This document shows positions 1 to 4,804 of a stretch of DNA of 5,258 nucleotides, one piece after another; positions within the stretch are counted from its first letter, which is position 1, and the number at the start of each line of letters is the position of its first letter. A program made the translations under genes and the position numbers. Source of the stretch: Patulibacter sp. GTDB taxonomy: Bacteria; Actinomycetota; Thermoleophilia; Solirubrobacterales; Solirubrobacteraceae. Under the pieces are notes generated by a model, which was given only the letters and a program-made list of their open reading frames with translations, searched no databases and was not told where the DNA came from. The stretch spans positions 1 through 5,258 of the forward strand of contig JALRCL010000716.1 in the NCBI GenBank assembly GCA_023268575.1, in the 5' to 3' direction.

Positions 1-399
1 GATCACGGGCGCGCCGGCCTTCATCGCGTGGTCCATGACCTTGCAGATCTTCTCGGCATGCGCCTCGGACAGCGAGCCGCCGAAGACCGTGAAGTCCTGG
101 CTGAAGACCGCGACCGGGCGGCCGTCGATCGTGCCGTGACCGGTGACGACCGCGTCGCCCCACGGCCGCTGCTTCTGCATGTCGAAGTCGTGCGTCCGGT
201 GGCGGACGAACGTGTCGAGCTCCTGGAAGGAGTCCTCGTCGAGGAGCTTCTCGATCCGCTCCCGGGCGGTGTACTTGCCCTTGGCGTGCTGCTTCTCGAC
301 GGCCTTCTCGGAGGCCGAGTGGATCGCCTGGTGGCGCAGGTCACGCAGGAGATCCAGCTTCTCCTCGAACGTCTCTGGCGACTGCAGGCGCTGGCTCAT
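1..399 (-). CDS. pccB: Acyl-CoA (propionyl/acetyl-CoA) carboxylase carboxyltransferase beta subunit, N-terminal part
   Basis: This is the first 133 codons of a biotin-dependent acyl-CoA carboxylase carboxyltransferase subunit; the gene runs off the left edge. The family transfers carboxyl from carboxybiotin to acetyl- or propionyl-CoA in the cytoplasm, feeding fatty-acid synthesis or propionate metabolism. Visible family features are a helical N-terminus (MSQRLQSPETFEEKLDLLRD), the KQHAKGKYTARERIEKLLD segment at about residues 36-54, and GDAVVTGHGTIDGRPVAVFS followed by QDFTVFGGSLSEAHAEKI at about 79-117. This is the start of the crotonase-like CoA-binding fold. The ATG at 399 fits the usual N-terminal length. 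There is no Shine-Dalgarno sequence, but a TAGCAT box lies 10 nt upstream, suggesting a leaderless or nearly leaderless mRNA. It is divergent from the exported-protein gene at 587. Family is certain; acetyl versus propionyl specificity cannot be decided from this fragment. Confidence 0.93.
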   Translation of the reverse strand, partial: MSQRLQSPETFEEKLDLLRDLRHQAIHSASEKAVEKQHAKGKYTARERIEKLLDEDSFQELDTFVRHRTHDFDMQKQRPWGDAVVTGHGTIDGRPVAVFSQDFTVFGGSLSEAHAEKICKVMDHAMKAGAPVI

Positions 400-409
400 G
401 AGGTCGCGG

Positions 410-415
410 ATGCTA
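410..415 (-). promoter_or_regulatory. Putative -10 box (TAGCAT) of the carboxylase gene
   Basis: TAGCAT on the minus strand matches TAnnnT and ends 10 nt before the ATG at 399. Initiation about 7 nt downstream would leave a leader of only a few nucleotides. No convincing -35 element is visible. Confidence 0.5.
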
Positions 416-574
416 TCCGCGCGACGGCGCGCGGCGTCGAGTCGGTCCGTCGGCGACCCGACGCCCGGCCGGCCCGGGCCGCGAGCGCGAGCCGCGGCCG
501 GGACCCCACCACCCGGGGGAGGCGCCGCGTTCGGCCGGCTGTCCAGCGCCGGATCGGCGACGGCGGCGCGGCGC

Positions 575-580
575 TAGCCT
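575..580 (+). promoter_or_regulatory. Putative -10 box (TAGCCT) giving a leaderless transcript
   Basis: TAGCCT ends 6 nt before the GTG at 587. With the normal spacing of about 7 nt from the -10 box, transcription would begin at or next to the GTG, so the mRNA would be leaderless. No Shine-Dalgarno sequence is present, which supports this reading. Confidence 0.6.
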
Positions 581-586
581 GGCGCG

Positions 587-1558
587 GTGCGCGCTCCGAC
601 CACGCGTGCCGCGACCGTGGCCGGCGCGGCGCTCCTCCTCGCGCTCGCGCTGCTGCTGTCGAGCGTGGGCGCGGCGCGCGCGGCCCCCGCGTCCAGCACG
701 CTGAGCGCGCGACCGAACGCCGACGGCACCACGTCGCTGGCGTGGACCCTGCGCGGGACGAGCGACGAGATCAACGTGCTGCCGCACCTCCGCTGCCCGG
801 CGGACCCGACGGCCGACGGGCCGTTCGCCGGCGCGGCGGTCCCGTGCCTGTGGATCGTCGACCACGAAGCCGCGTACGTCCCCGGGCCCGACGGCTGCGT
901 CGCCGTCGACGGACGGCTCGCTTCCTGGCGCTGCGACATGCGGCGGTTCCGCGACGTCACGATCGACGCTGCCGAGGCGGGCGAGTCGTCGCTGATCATG
1001 TTCAACACGCTCGCCGGCGGCGGGAGCGGCGTCTGCGCCTGGATCCCGCTCGCGGTCCGCCTCGGCAGCGGCACGGGCGAGGTCCGCGCCGCCGACGGCT
1101 GCCCGCAGGTCATCTCGTGCGCCGCCGGCTACGCGGGCACCATCACCCGCGATCGCTTCGACCGCGTGACCGGATGCCGCACGGTGAAGGGCACGGCCTC
1201 CGGGTCGTCGACGCCGACGACGACCGACGCCGCGCAGTGCGGGGCGAGCGCGACGGAGCGCACGGCGAGCAGCCCGCTCGAGCGCGTCGCCGTCGCGCTG
1301 CTCGGCCGGCGCGGGATGCGGATCGCCGTGCGCCTGCGCCGCGCGGTGCGCCTGCACGTGGACATCGAGGCCCGTGGGTCGGGCGGCTGGCGGCGCGTGC
1401 GACGGATCGAGCGCTGCGGCCGCGCCGGCGCGAACGTCGTGCGGGTGAACGACGCGACCGGCGGCCGGCGCGGGGCGCGCAACTACCGCGTCGTGGTCCG
1501 CTCGCCGGCCAGCGCCTACCCGCTCCGGTCGAGCTGGACGACGCTCCCCCGGTTCTGA
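587..1558 (+). CDS. Exported Cys-rich protein of unknown function
   Basis: A 323-aa protein I do not recognise. Residues 1-33 form a Sec-type signal peptide: Arg-containing n-region, hydrophobic stretch at about 11-30, and a likely signal peptidase I site after ARA near residue 32. The mature part has ten cysteines (70, 87, 104, 116, 150, 172, 178, 197, 218, 277), an even number that suggests disulfides in an extracytoplasmic protein. A Ser/Thr-rich linker at about 203-215 separates an N-terminal domain (34-200) from an Arg/Val-rich C-terminal domain (about 228-323) with alternating beta-strand pattern, such as RLHVDIEARGSGGWRRVRRI followed by NYRVVVRS. The latter resembles the Ig-like beta-sandwich tails of many exported Thermoleophilia proteins; that comparison is from memory. 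No transmembrane anchor or catalytic motif is visible. The GTG start is chosen because it gives an intact signal peptide and has TAGCCT 6 nt upstream. The next gene follows after 39 bp. Confidence 0.85.
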   Translation: MRAPTTRAATVAGAALLLALALLLSSVGAARAAPASSTLSARPNADGTTSLAWTLRGTSDEINVLPHLRCPADPTADGPFAGAAVPCLWIVDHEAAYVPGPDGCVAVDGRLASWRCDMRRFRDVTIDAAEAGESSLIMFNTLAGGGSGVCAWIPLAVRLGSGTGEVRAADGCPQVISCAAGYAGTITRDRFDRVTGCRTVKGTASGSSTPTTTDAAQCGASATERTASSPLERVAVALLGRRGMRIAVRLRRAVRLHVDIEARGSGGWRRVRRIERCGRAGANVVRVNDATGGRRGARNYRVVVRSPASAYPLRSSWTTLPRF

Positions 1559-1585
1559 GACCGGGCATCGCGCGCCGGGCCCTGC

Positions 1586-1591
1586 GACGAT
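1586..1591 (+). promoter_or_regulatory. Weak -10-like box (GACGAT)
   Basis: GACGAT ends 6 nt before the ATG at 1598, the same spacing as the TAGCCT box before the GTG at 587. It keeps the A at position 2 and the T at position 6 but lacks the leading T. The gene may instead be co-transcribed with the one upstream. Confidence 0.25.
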
Positions 1592-1597
1592 CAGGTC

Positions 1598-2284
1598 ATG
1601 CGCGCGCGCCGGCTCGTCGATGCCCGATCGCTCGCCGCGGTCCTCGCCGCGGGGGCGCTCGGCCTCCCCGCGAGCGCCGCGGCCCACGGCGGGATCACCG
1701 TCGCCCAGGGCGGCAGCGGCGGCGTGCGGATCCTCGTCCAGGGGACGGAGGCGGCCGCCGCGGACGGGTCGCCGGTCGCGGACCTCTCCACGACGCTCGA
1801 CGGCGCGGGCTCCGGTGCGGGCTCGCGGGTCGTCTACTGGATCCGGCCGAAGGGGCGCGAGCGGGCGTTCCGGGTCCGGACCGCGCGCGACGAGCGCGGC
1901 ATCCACCACGCGGAGATCCGCACGGCGAACCGGGGCTCCTGGCAGGACTGGGACGTCGCCGCGTACGTCACGCTGAGCACCGGGCGCGAGCTGCGGGTGA
2001 CGAACGACCGCAGCGATCCGCCCGGCCCGCCGGAGGCGCCGGCGCCGAGCGGCGGCACCACGCCGCCGACCACCACGACCGAGGCCGTCCCGCCGGGCGG
2101 CGCCGACACGACCACGAGCGACGCGGCGCCCGCCGCCGCCCCGTCCTCGGGGGTCGAGGACGTCTCGGGCGAGGGCGACGGGACGCCGGGCTGGGTCGTC
2201 CCGAGCATCGTCGTGCTCGTCGTGCTCGGCATCGTGGCCGTCGTGGTCCGCCAGCGCCGGTTGCCGCCGGACCCGCGCGACTAG
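1598..2284 (+). CDS. Exported protein with N-terminal His and C-terminal membrane anchor, unknown function
   Basis: A 228-aa protein I do not recognise. Residues 1-29 are a signal peptide whose ASAAA end predicts cleavage just before His30, so the mature chain would begin HGG. A compact domain follows at about 30-138 with strands such as GGVRILVQGTE and SRVVYWIRPKGRERAFRVRT, a His-His pair at 103-104, and an aromatic stretch WQDWDVAAYVTL. Residues 139-198 are a Pro/Thr/Ala/Gly-rich spacer, followed by one transmembrane helix at about 199-217 and a short basic tail (RQRR). The layout is that of a domain displayed outside the membrane on a flexible stalk. A mature N-terminal His is known in copper-binding CopC, YcnI and LPMO proteins, but no family match can be claimed here. 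It lies 39 bp downstream of another exported-protein gene on the same strand, so the two may be co-expressed. Confidence 0.85.
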   Translation: MRARRLVDARSLAAVLAAGALGLPASAAAHGGITVAQGGSGGVRILVQGTEAAAADGSPVADLSTTLDGAGSGAGSRVVYWIRPKGRERAFRVRTARDERGIHHAEIRTANRGSWQDWDVAAYVTLSTGRELRVTNDRSDPPGPPEAPAPSGGTTPPTTTTEAVPPGGADTTTSDAAPAAAPSSGVEDVSGEGDGTPGWVVPSIVVLVVLGIVAVVVRQRRLPPDPRD

Positions 2285-2316
2285 GCGACGTGCCCGCGGG
2301 ACACGGCCCACGGCCC

Positions 2317-2342
2317 GCGCCGGTGCAGGCCCCGACCGGCGC
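2317..2342. terminator. Candidate bidirectional terminator hairpin between convergent genes
   Basis: A perfect 8-bp inverted repeat, GCGCCGGT at 2317-2324 and ACCGGCGC at 2335-2342, encloses a 10-nt loop in the 58-bp gap between the convergent genes. No T-tract follows on either strand, so it would be a GC-only terminator. The right arm abuts the stop codon of the minus-strand gene, so it would act just after the plus-strand gene and immediately after the minus-strand stop. Confidence 0.5.
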
Positions 2343-3779
2343 TCAGGGCACGACGTAGGCGGCCTTCGACGCAGCGCGACGCAGCGACGAGAGGTCCTGG
2401 GCGGTGACCGGCACCGTCGCGCCCGCAGCCGGCGCGGCCCAGACGTAGATCCGCCACTGATCGTGGCGCTCCTGCGCGCGCACGAGGCGCATGCCCGGCA
2501 CGGGCGGCGGCGGGATCGGCCGGACCCGGGGCACGTCCCGCCCACGGGCGGCGGGTCGGTCGATCACCGCGATCGAGTGGAACCCGCGGCCCTCGGGACT
2601 CGAGGTCGGCAGGCGCCAGGCGCCCGGCACGTAGTGGACGACCGGCAGCAGCTGGTCGCGGTCCACGAGCAGCAGCTGCGGACCGCCGCCGACCGCCGCC
2701 GCGCGCAGGGCGCCGCGCCAGTCGTCGCGCTGCGCGCCCGGCGTCGCCGCGACCCAGGCGATGACGGCGAGCTGCACCACGACGACGACCCCGAGCAGGA
2801 CACGGGACCACCGCGGTCCGGTCGCGGCGGCGAGCCCGACGAGCGCCCACAGGGCCGGCATGAGCAGCAGGAGGTTCCGGCTGAGGACCACGTCGAAGCC
2901 CGCGAGCGCGGCGAGCTCGGGCACGAGCCACACGACGGCCGACAGGCCGCCGACGAGCGCCACCCGCCGCGCCACGCCGACGTCCGACCGCGCCGCGCGC
3001 CAGCCGACGAGCAGCACGACCGCAAGCAGGAGCGCCACGCCGAAGCCCAGGGGGTCCTCGACGGGGGCGGCGTAGCCGACCGCGAACTGCTTCGGCGCCG
3101 CGAGCGTGCGCTCCAGCAGGCCGCCGCCCGAGGCGATGCCGTTGTACATGCCCGTCGACTGCTGGTCGAGGGCGATCGGCACGAGCGCGGCCGCCGCGAC
3201 GCCCGACAGCACGAGCGGCCCGATCGCCGAACGCGGCGGACGACGGCGGCCCGGCTCCTGCACGCGACGCAGCACGAGCGCCCAGCCGAGTCCGAGGACG
3301 AGCAGGCCGAAGTAGTGGGTCCACGCCAGCACCGCCGCGGCGAGGCCCCAGCGCCAGAGCCGGCCGGCGGACGGTTCCTCGAGCGCCGCGAGGAGGGCGA
3401 GCCACGCGACGCCCGCCACCAGCAGGAGCAGCGCGTACGTCCGCGCCTCCTGGCCCATCCAGTGGGCCAGCGGGTTGACCGCGAGCAGCAGGCCGGCGAG
3501 CACGCCGGCCACGGCGCCGTGACGCGGGCCGGCGAGCCGGCGAGCGAGGAGCGCCGTCGGCCACACCGCGAGGGCGCCGACGAGCGCCGAGAGCAGGCGC
3601 AGGTCGACGTCGCCGCTGCCGACGAGCTGCCGCCAGCCCCAACCGAGGAGGTAGTAGAGCGGCGGCGTGTTCTCCGTCTGGCGGATGAGCGACCAGACCC
3701 GCCCGAGGTCGTCGCCGTTCGTGACGTTGACGGTGAAGATCTCGTCGAGCCACAGGCCCTGCACGTCGATCGTCGCCAC
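2343..3779 (-). CDS. GT-C membrane glycosyltransferase (PMT_2/ArnT-like); true start lies upstream of the GTG used
   Basis: An integral membrane glycosyltransferase of the GT-C (PMT_2/GT39/ArnT-like) type. These enzymes use polyprenyl-phosphate sugars to glycosylate proteins or lipids on the outer face of the membrane. Counting from the GTG at 3779 (478 aa), the family signatures are GLWLDEIFT (8-16), with the conserved acidic pair of the first outer loop; TENTPPLYYLLGWGWRQL (35-52); NPLAHWMGQEARTYALLLL (102-120); and AWTHYFGLL (142-150). Many hydrophobic helices fill residues about 55-345. A soluble C-terminal region from about 350 includes QLLLVDRDQLLPVVHYVPG. The GTG start is a minimum: in-frame sequence upstream encodes a basic-flanked first membrane helix that the topology requires, but it has no canonical start codon. 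Donor and acceptor are unknown. It lies downstream of ferritin on the same strand and may be co-transcribed. Confidence 0.88.
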   Translation of the reverse strand: MATIDVQGLWLDEIFTVNVTNGDDLGRVWSLIRQTENTPPLYYLLGWGWRQLVGSGDVDLRLLSALVGALAVWPTALLARRLAGPRHGAVAGVLAGLLLAVNPLAHWMGQEARTYALLLLVAGVAWLALLAALEEPSAGRLWRWGLAAAVLAWTHYFGLLVLGLGWALVLRRVQEPGRRRPPRSAIGPLVLSGVAAAALVPIALDQQSTGMYNGIASGGGLLERTLAAPKQFAVGYAAPVEDPLGFGVALLLAVVLLVGWRAARSDVGVARRVALVGGLSAVVWLVPELAALAGFDVVLSRNLLLLMPALWALVGLAAATGPRWSRVLLGVVVVVQLAVIAWVAATPGAQRDDWRGALRAAAVGGGPQLLLVDRDQLLPVVHYVPGAWRLPTSSPEGRGFHSIAVIDRPAARGRDVPRVRPIPPPPVPGMRLVRAQERHDQWRIYVWAAPAAGATVPVTAQDLSSLRRAASKAAYVVP

Positions 3780-3905
3780 GCGCAGCGCGAGCGCGAAGAC
3801 GACGAGCCCGGCGACGAGCAGCCCGAACCGCCGCGACCAGGGGTCGTCGCGCGCGTCGGCGCTCGGGCTGTCGTGGGGCGCGGAGATCTGCGGGTCCGTT
3901 CGGAT
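3780..3905 (-). other. Likely N-terminal coding extension of the glycosyltransferase, without a canonical start codon
   Basis: Read in the glycosyltransferase frame, this stretch gives a polar cytoplasmic-like segment (TDPQISAPHDSPSADARDD), then PWSRR, then the membrane helix FGLLVAGLVVFALALR running directly into VATIDVQGLWLDE. Every codon from the ATC at 3905 down to 3780 ends in G or C except one CGA, as expected for real coding sequence here. There is no ATG, GTG or TTG in any minus-strand frame from 3932 to 3780. Candidate starts are ATC at 3905, ATC at 3887 or CTG at 3821. Alternatively, a point change such as ATG to ATC, or a sequencing error, removed the start. Confidence 0.65.
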
Positions 3906-3927
3906 GGGCGCCGCGGCGGCGGCGCCC
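3906..3927 (-). terminator. Perfect 9-bp all-GC hairpin between ferritin and glycosyltransferase
   Basis: The arms GGGCGCCGC (3906-3914) and GCGGCGCCC (3919-3927) are exact reverse complements around a 4-nt loop. On the minus-strand mRNA the hairpin begins 5 nt after the ferritin TGA (3935-3933) and ends directly before the in-frame ATC at 3905. It lacks a U-tract. It could be a GC-rich terminator or attenuator behind ferritin, an RNA processing or stability element, or a structure affecting initiation of the next gene. Confidence 0.55.
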
Positions 3928-3932
3928 GGCGC

Positions 3933-4466
3933 TCAGCGGTCGCCGCCGGCGGTGGGCGGCGCGCCCGCCTCGTCGCCCTCGCCGCCGAAGCTCTCGCGCG
4001 CGAGGAACTCCTCGACCCAGAGCGGGTTCTCCTTCGCACGCGCGACGGTCGTGAGGAGGTCGGACATCGTCGCGACCTCCTCGACCTGCTCCTTGAGGAA
4101 CCACTGGATGAACTGCTCGGACTGGTAGTCGCCGGCCTCGCGGGCGACCTTCGCCAGGCGCTCGATCTGCTGCGTGACCTGCTTCTCCTGCTCGAGGGCG
4201 AGCTGGATCGGCTCCACGATGTCGGCGAACCCGTTGCGCGGGGCGGCGACGGCCGGGATCACGACCTCGGCGTCCTGGTCCATGAGGTACTGGACCATCT
4301 TCAGCGCGTGGCCGCGCTCCTCGACGGCCTGGCGGTAGAAGAACGCGGCGAGGCGAGGCAGCGTGTCGGCGTCGTAGTGGACCGCCACCGCGACGTACTG
4401 CTGGCTGGCGGCGAACTCGTTGGCGATCTGCTCGTTGAGCGCGTCGACGAAGGCGGGCGCGGGCAT
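3933..4466 (-). CDS. ftnA: Non-haem ferritin (FtnA/BfrB type)
   Basis: A 177-aa cytoplasmic ferritin that would assemble into a 24-subunit shell, oxidise Fe(II) and store it as a mineral. The iron ligands fall at the same numbers as in E. coli FtnA: Glu17, Glu50, His53 (EERGH), Glu94 and Gln127 for the diiron site, and Glu49, Glu126, Glu129 and Glu130 for the third iron site. Tyr24 and Trp122 are also present. No haem-ligand Met at the bacterioferritin position was recognised, so it is classed as ferritin rather than bacterioferritin. The last 17 residues form a Gly/Pro/acidic tail. The ATG at 4466 is chosen because the numbering then matches the family; an in-frame ATG at 4559 would add an Arg-rich stretch unlike ferritins. 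A TATCGT box lies 7 nt upstream of the ATG with no Shine-Dalgarno sequence, suggesting leaderless expression. It is divergent from the four-Cys small protein and upstream of the glycosyltransferase. Confidence 0.95.
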   Translation of the reverse strand: MPAPAFVDALNEQIANEFAASQQYVAVAVHYDADTLPRLAAFFYRQAVEERGHALKMVQYLMDQDAEVVIPAVAAPRNGFADIVEPIQLALEQEKQVTQQIERLAKVAREAGDYQSEQFIQWFLKEQVEEVATMSDLLTTVARAKENPLWVEEFLARESFGGEGDEAGAPPTAGGDR

Positions 4467-4473
4467 GGCCCGC

Positions 4474-4479
4474 ACGATA
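4474..4479 (-). promoter_or_regulatory. Putative -10 box (TATCGT) of ferritin
   Basis: TATCGT on the minus strand ends 7 nt before the ferritin ATG at 4466, placing the transcription start at or next to the ATG. The sequence at the expected -35 position lies inside the palindrome at 4491-4510. Confidence 0.6.
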
Positions 4480-4490
4480 TCCCGCCGCCG

Positions 4491-4510
4491 GACGAGCCAC
4501 GTAGCTCGTC
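4491..4510. promoter_or_regulatory. 20-bp near-perfect palindrome in the ferritin promoter (candidate operator)
   Basis: GACGAGC at 4491-4497 and GCTCGTC at 4504-4510 are exact reverse complements. The centre CACGTA pairs except for its outer bases, so 9 of 10 pairs match. The dyad covers the likely -35 region of ferritin, where a repressor would block RNA polymerase. It does not resemble the IdeR/DtxR consensus or an AT-rich Fur box. Confidence 0.45.
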
Positions 4511-4534
4511 GCCGCGCGCGGCACGTCGCTCGTC
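4498..4534 (+). repeat. 13-bp direct repeat in the ferritin/small-protein control region
   Basis: CACGTAGCTCGTC at 4498-4510 and CACGTCGCTCGTC at 4522-4534 match at 12 of 13 positions and start 24 bp apart, a little over two helical turns. The first copy is the right part of the palindrome at 4491-4510. The second copy also forms a 9-bp inverted match with 4489-4497 (CGGACGAGC / GCTCGTCCG at 4528-4536). The array looks like multiple binding sites for one regulator. Confidence 0.45.
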
Positions 4535-4564
4535 CGCCGGGGCGTCGCCAGGGCCGCACCGGGG

Positions 4565-4575
4565 TACCCTGGAGG
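4565..4575 (+). promoter_or_regulatory. Overlapping expression signals of the small Cys protein: TACCCT box and GGAGG
   Basis: TACCCT at 4565-4570 fits a -10 box and is followed directly by GGAGG at 4571-4575, which lies 8 nt before the ATG at 4584. If TACCCT is the -10 box, the mRNA starts near 4577 and excludes GGAGG. If GGAGG is the ribosome site, the promoter must be further upstream. Only one reading can hold for a given transcript. Confidence 0.45.
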
Positions 4576-4583
4576 ACAGGCGC

Positions 4584-4760
4584 ATGGGCTCGACGATCGT
4601 CACGAAGAAGAAGTGCTGCAAGAGCGAGCCGCGCTGCAAGAAGTGCCCGGTGGTCTGGAAGCGGCTGGAGCGGGCCGACCTCGCCGAGCGGCTGTCGCGC
4701 CGGGAGTACGTCCCGGCCGAGAAGATCCCGAAGAAGGCCTTCAAGGCCGCACGCCGCTAG
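4584..4760 (+). CDS. Small four-cysteine basic protein (CC-x5-C-x2-C), unknown function
   Basis: A 58-aa, strongly basic protein. Residues 7-26 read TKKKCCKSEPRCKKCPVVWK, placing cysteines at 11, 12, 18 and 21 in a CC-x5-C-x2-C pattern that could bind zinc or another metal, or form a redox site. The rest is a Lys/Arg-rich helix-forming stretch (about 24-40) and a short tail PAEKIPKKAFKAARR. I recall similar CCK..PRCK.CPVV proteins as conserved unknowns in Actinobacteria, but cannot verify this here. It has no signal peptide or membrane segment, so it is probably cytoplasmic; the charge would allow nucleic-acid binding. The ATG at 4584 is chosen because the Cys motif follows closely and both a GGAGG and a TACCCT box precede it. 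It is divergent from ferritin with a shared 117-bp control region, and 44 bp upstream of the UDP-sugar gene. Confidence 0.85.
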   Translation: MGSTIVTKKKCCKSEPRCKKCPVVWKRLERADLAERLSRREYVPAEKIPKKAFKAARR

Positions 4761-4778
4761 GCCCCGATCGCCCGGCGC

Positions 4779-4790
4779 GCGGGCGCCCGC
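4779..4790. promoter_or_regulatory. 12-bp perfect palindrome abutting the -10 box of the UDP-sugar gene
   Basis: GCGGGCGCCCGC is self-complementary over 12 bp and ends at the base before the TAGCGT box. It could be an operator overlapping the promoter spacer or part of a terminator for the small-protein gene. Being all G/C, it may also be chance. Confidence 0.25.
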
Positions 4791-4796
4791 TAGCGT
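4791..4796 (+). promoter_or_regulatory. Putative -10 box (TAGCGT) of the UDP-sugar gene
   Basis: TAGCGT ends 8 nt before the ATG at 4805. Initiation about 7 nt downstream would give a leader of 0-2 nt. No Shine-Dalgarno sequence is present. Confidence 0.5.
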
Positions 4797-4804
4797 TGCC
4801 GCCC

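Larger units (their letters stand above)
400..586. other. Divergent intergenic region
   Basis: This 187-bp spacer lies between the divergent carboxylase and exported-protein genes. It carries the two -10-like boxes near its ends. It also holds a 12-bp perfect palindrome CGGCCCGGGCCG at 470-481 and a small stem-loop CGTCGG-CGAC-CCGACG at 448-463. Both could be chance in such GC-rich DNA. Open frames crossing it look like composition artefacts, and I see no gene here. Confidence 0.5.

Noticed and set aside
464..502. Inverted repeat CCCGGCCG (464-471) / CGGCCGGG (495-502) and palindrome at 470-481 in the divergent spacer
   Set aside because: All-GC words of this length are expected by chance in such DNA, and their position relative to either -10 box is not informative.
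28..2358. Plus-strand open frame of 776 codons
   Set aside because: It runs antisense to the carboxylase and out of frame through two convincing exported-protein genes. Its product is Arg/Ala/Pro/Gly repetitive text typical of a stop-poor frame in GC-rich DNA.
413..2545. Minus-strand open frame of 710 codons
   Set aside because: Antisense to both exported-protein genes, with low-complexity Arg/Ala composition and no domain signature.
2281..4524. Minus-strand open frame of 747 codons spanning ferritin and glycosyltransferase
   Set aside because: Out of frame with two genes that have clear family motifs; the product is Arg/Ala/Gly-rich with no recognisable domain.
4467..4559. 31-residue N-terminal extension of ferritin from ATG 4559
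   Set aside because: It would add an Arg-rich tail unlike ferritins. Starting at ATG 4466 puts all iron ligands at E. coli FtnA numbering, and a -10-like box lies inside the proposed extension.
2463..4583. Upstream extension of the small Cys protein frame to give 765 codons
   Set aside because: The extension is antisense to ferritin and the glycosyltransferase. The real gene starts at ATG 4584, with expression signals directly upstream.
4467..4583. IdeR/DtxR or Fur box controlling ferritin
   Set aside because: No TTAGGTTAG-like or AT-rich dyad is present; the only dyads in the region are the GACGAGC/GCTCGTC elements.
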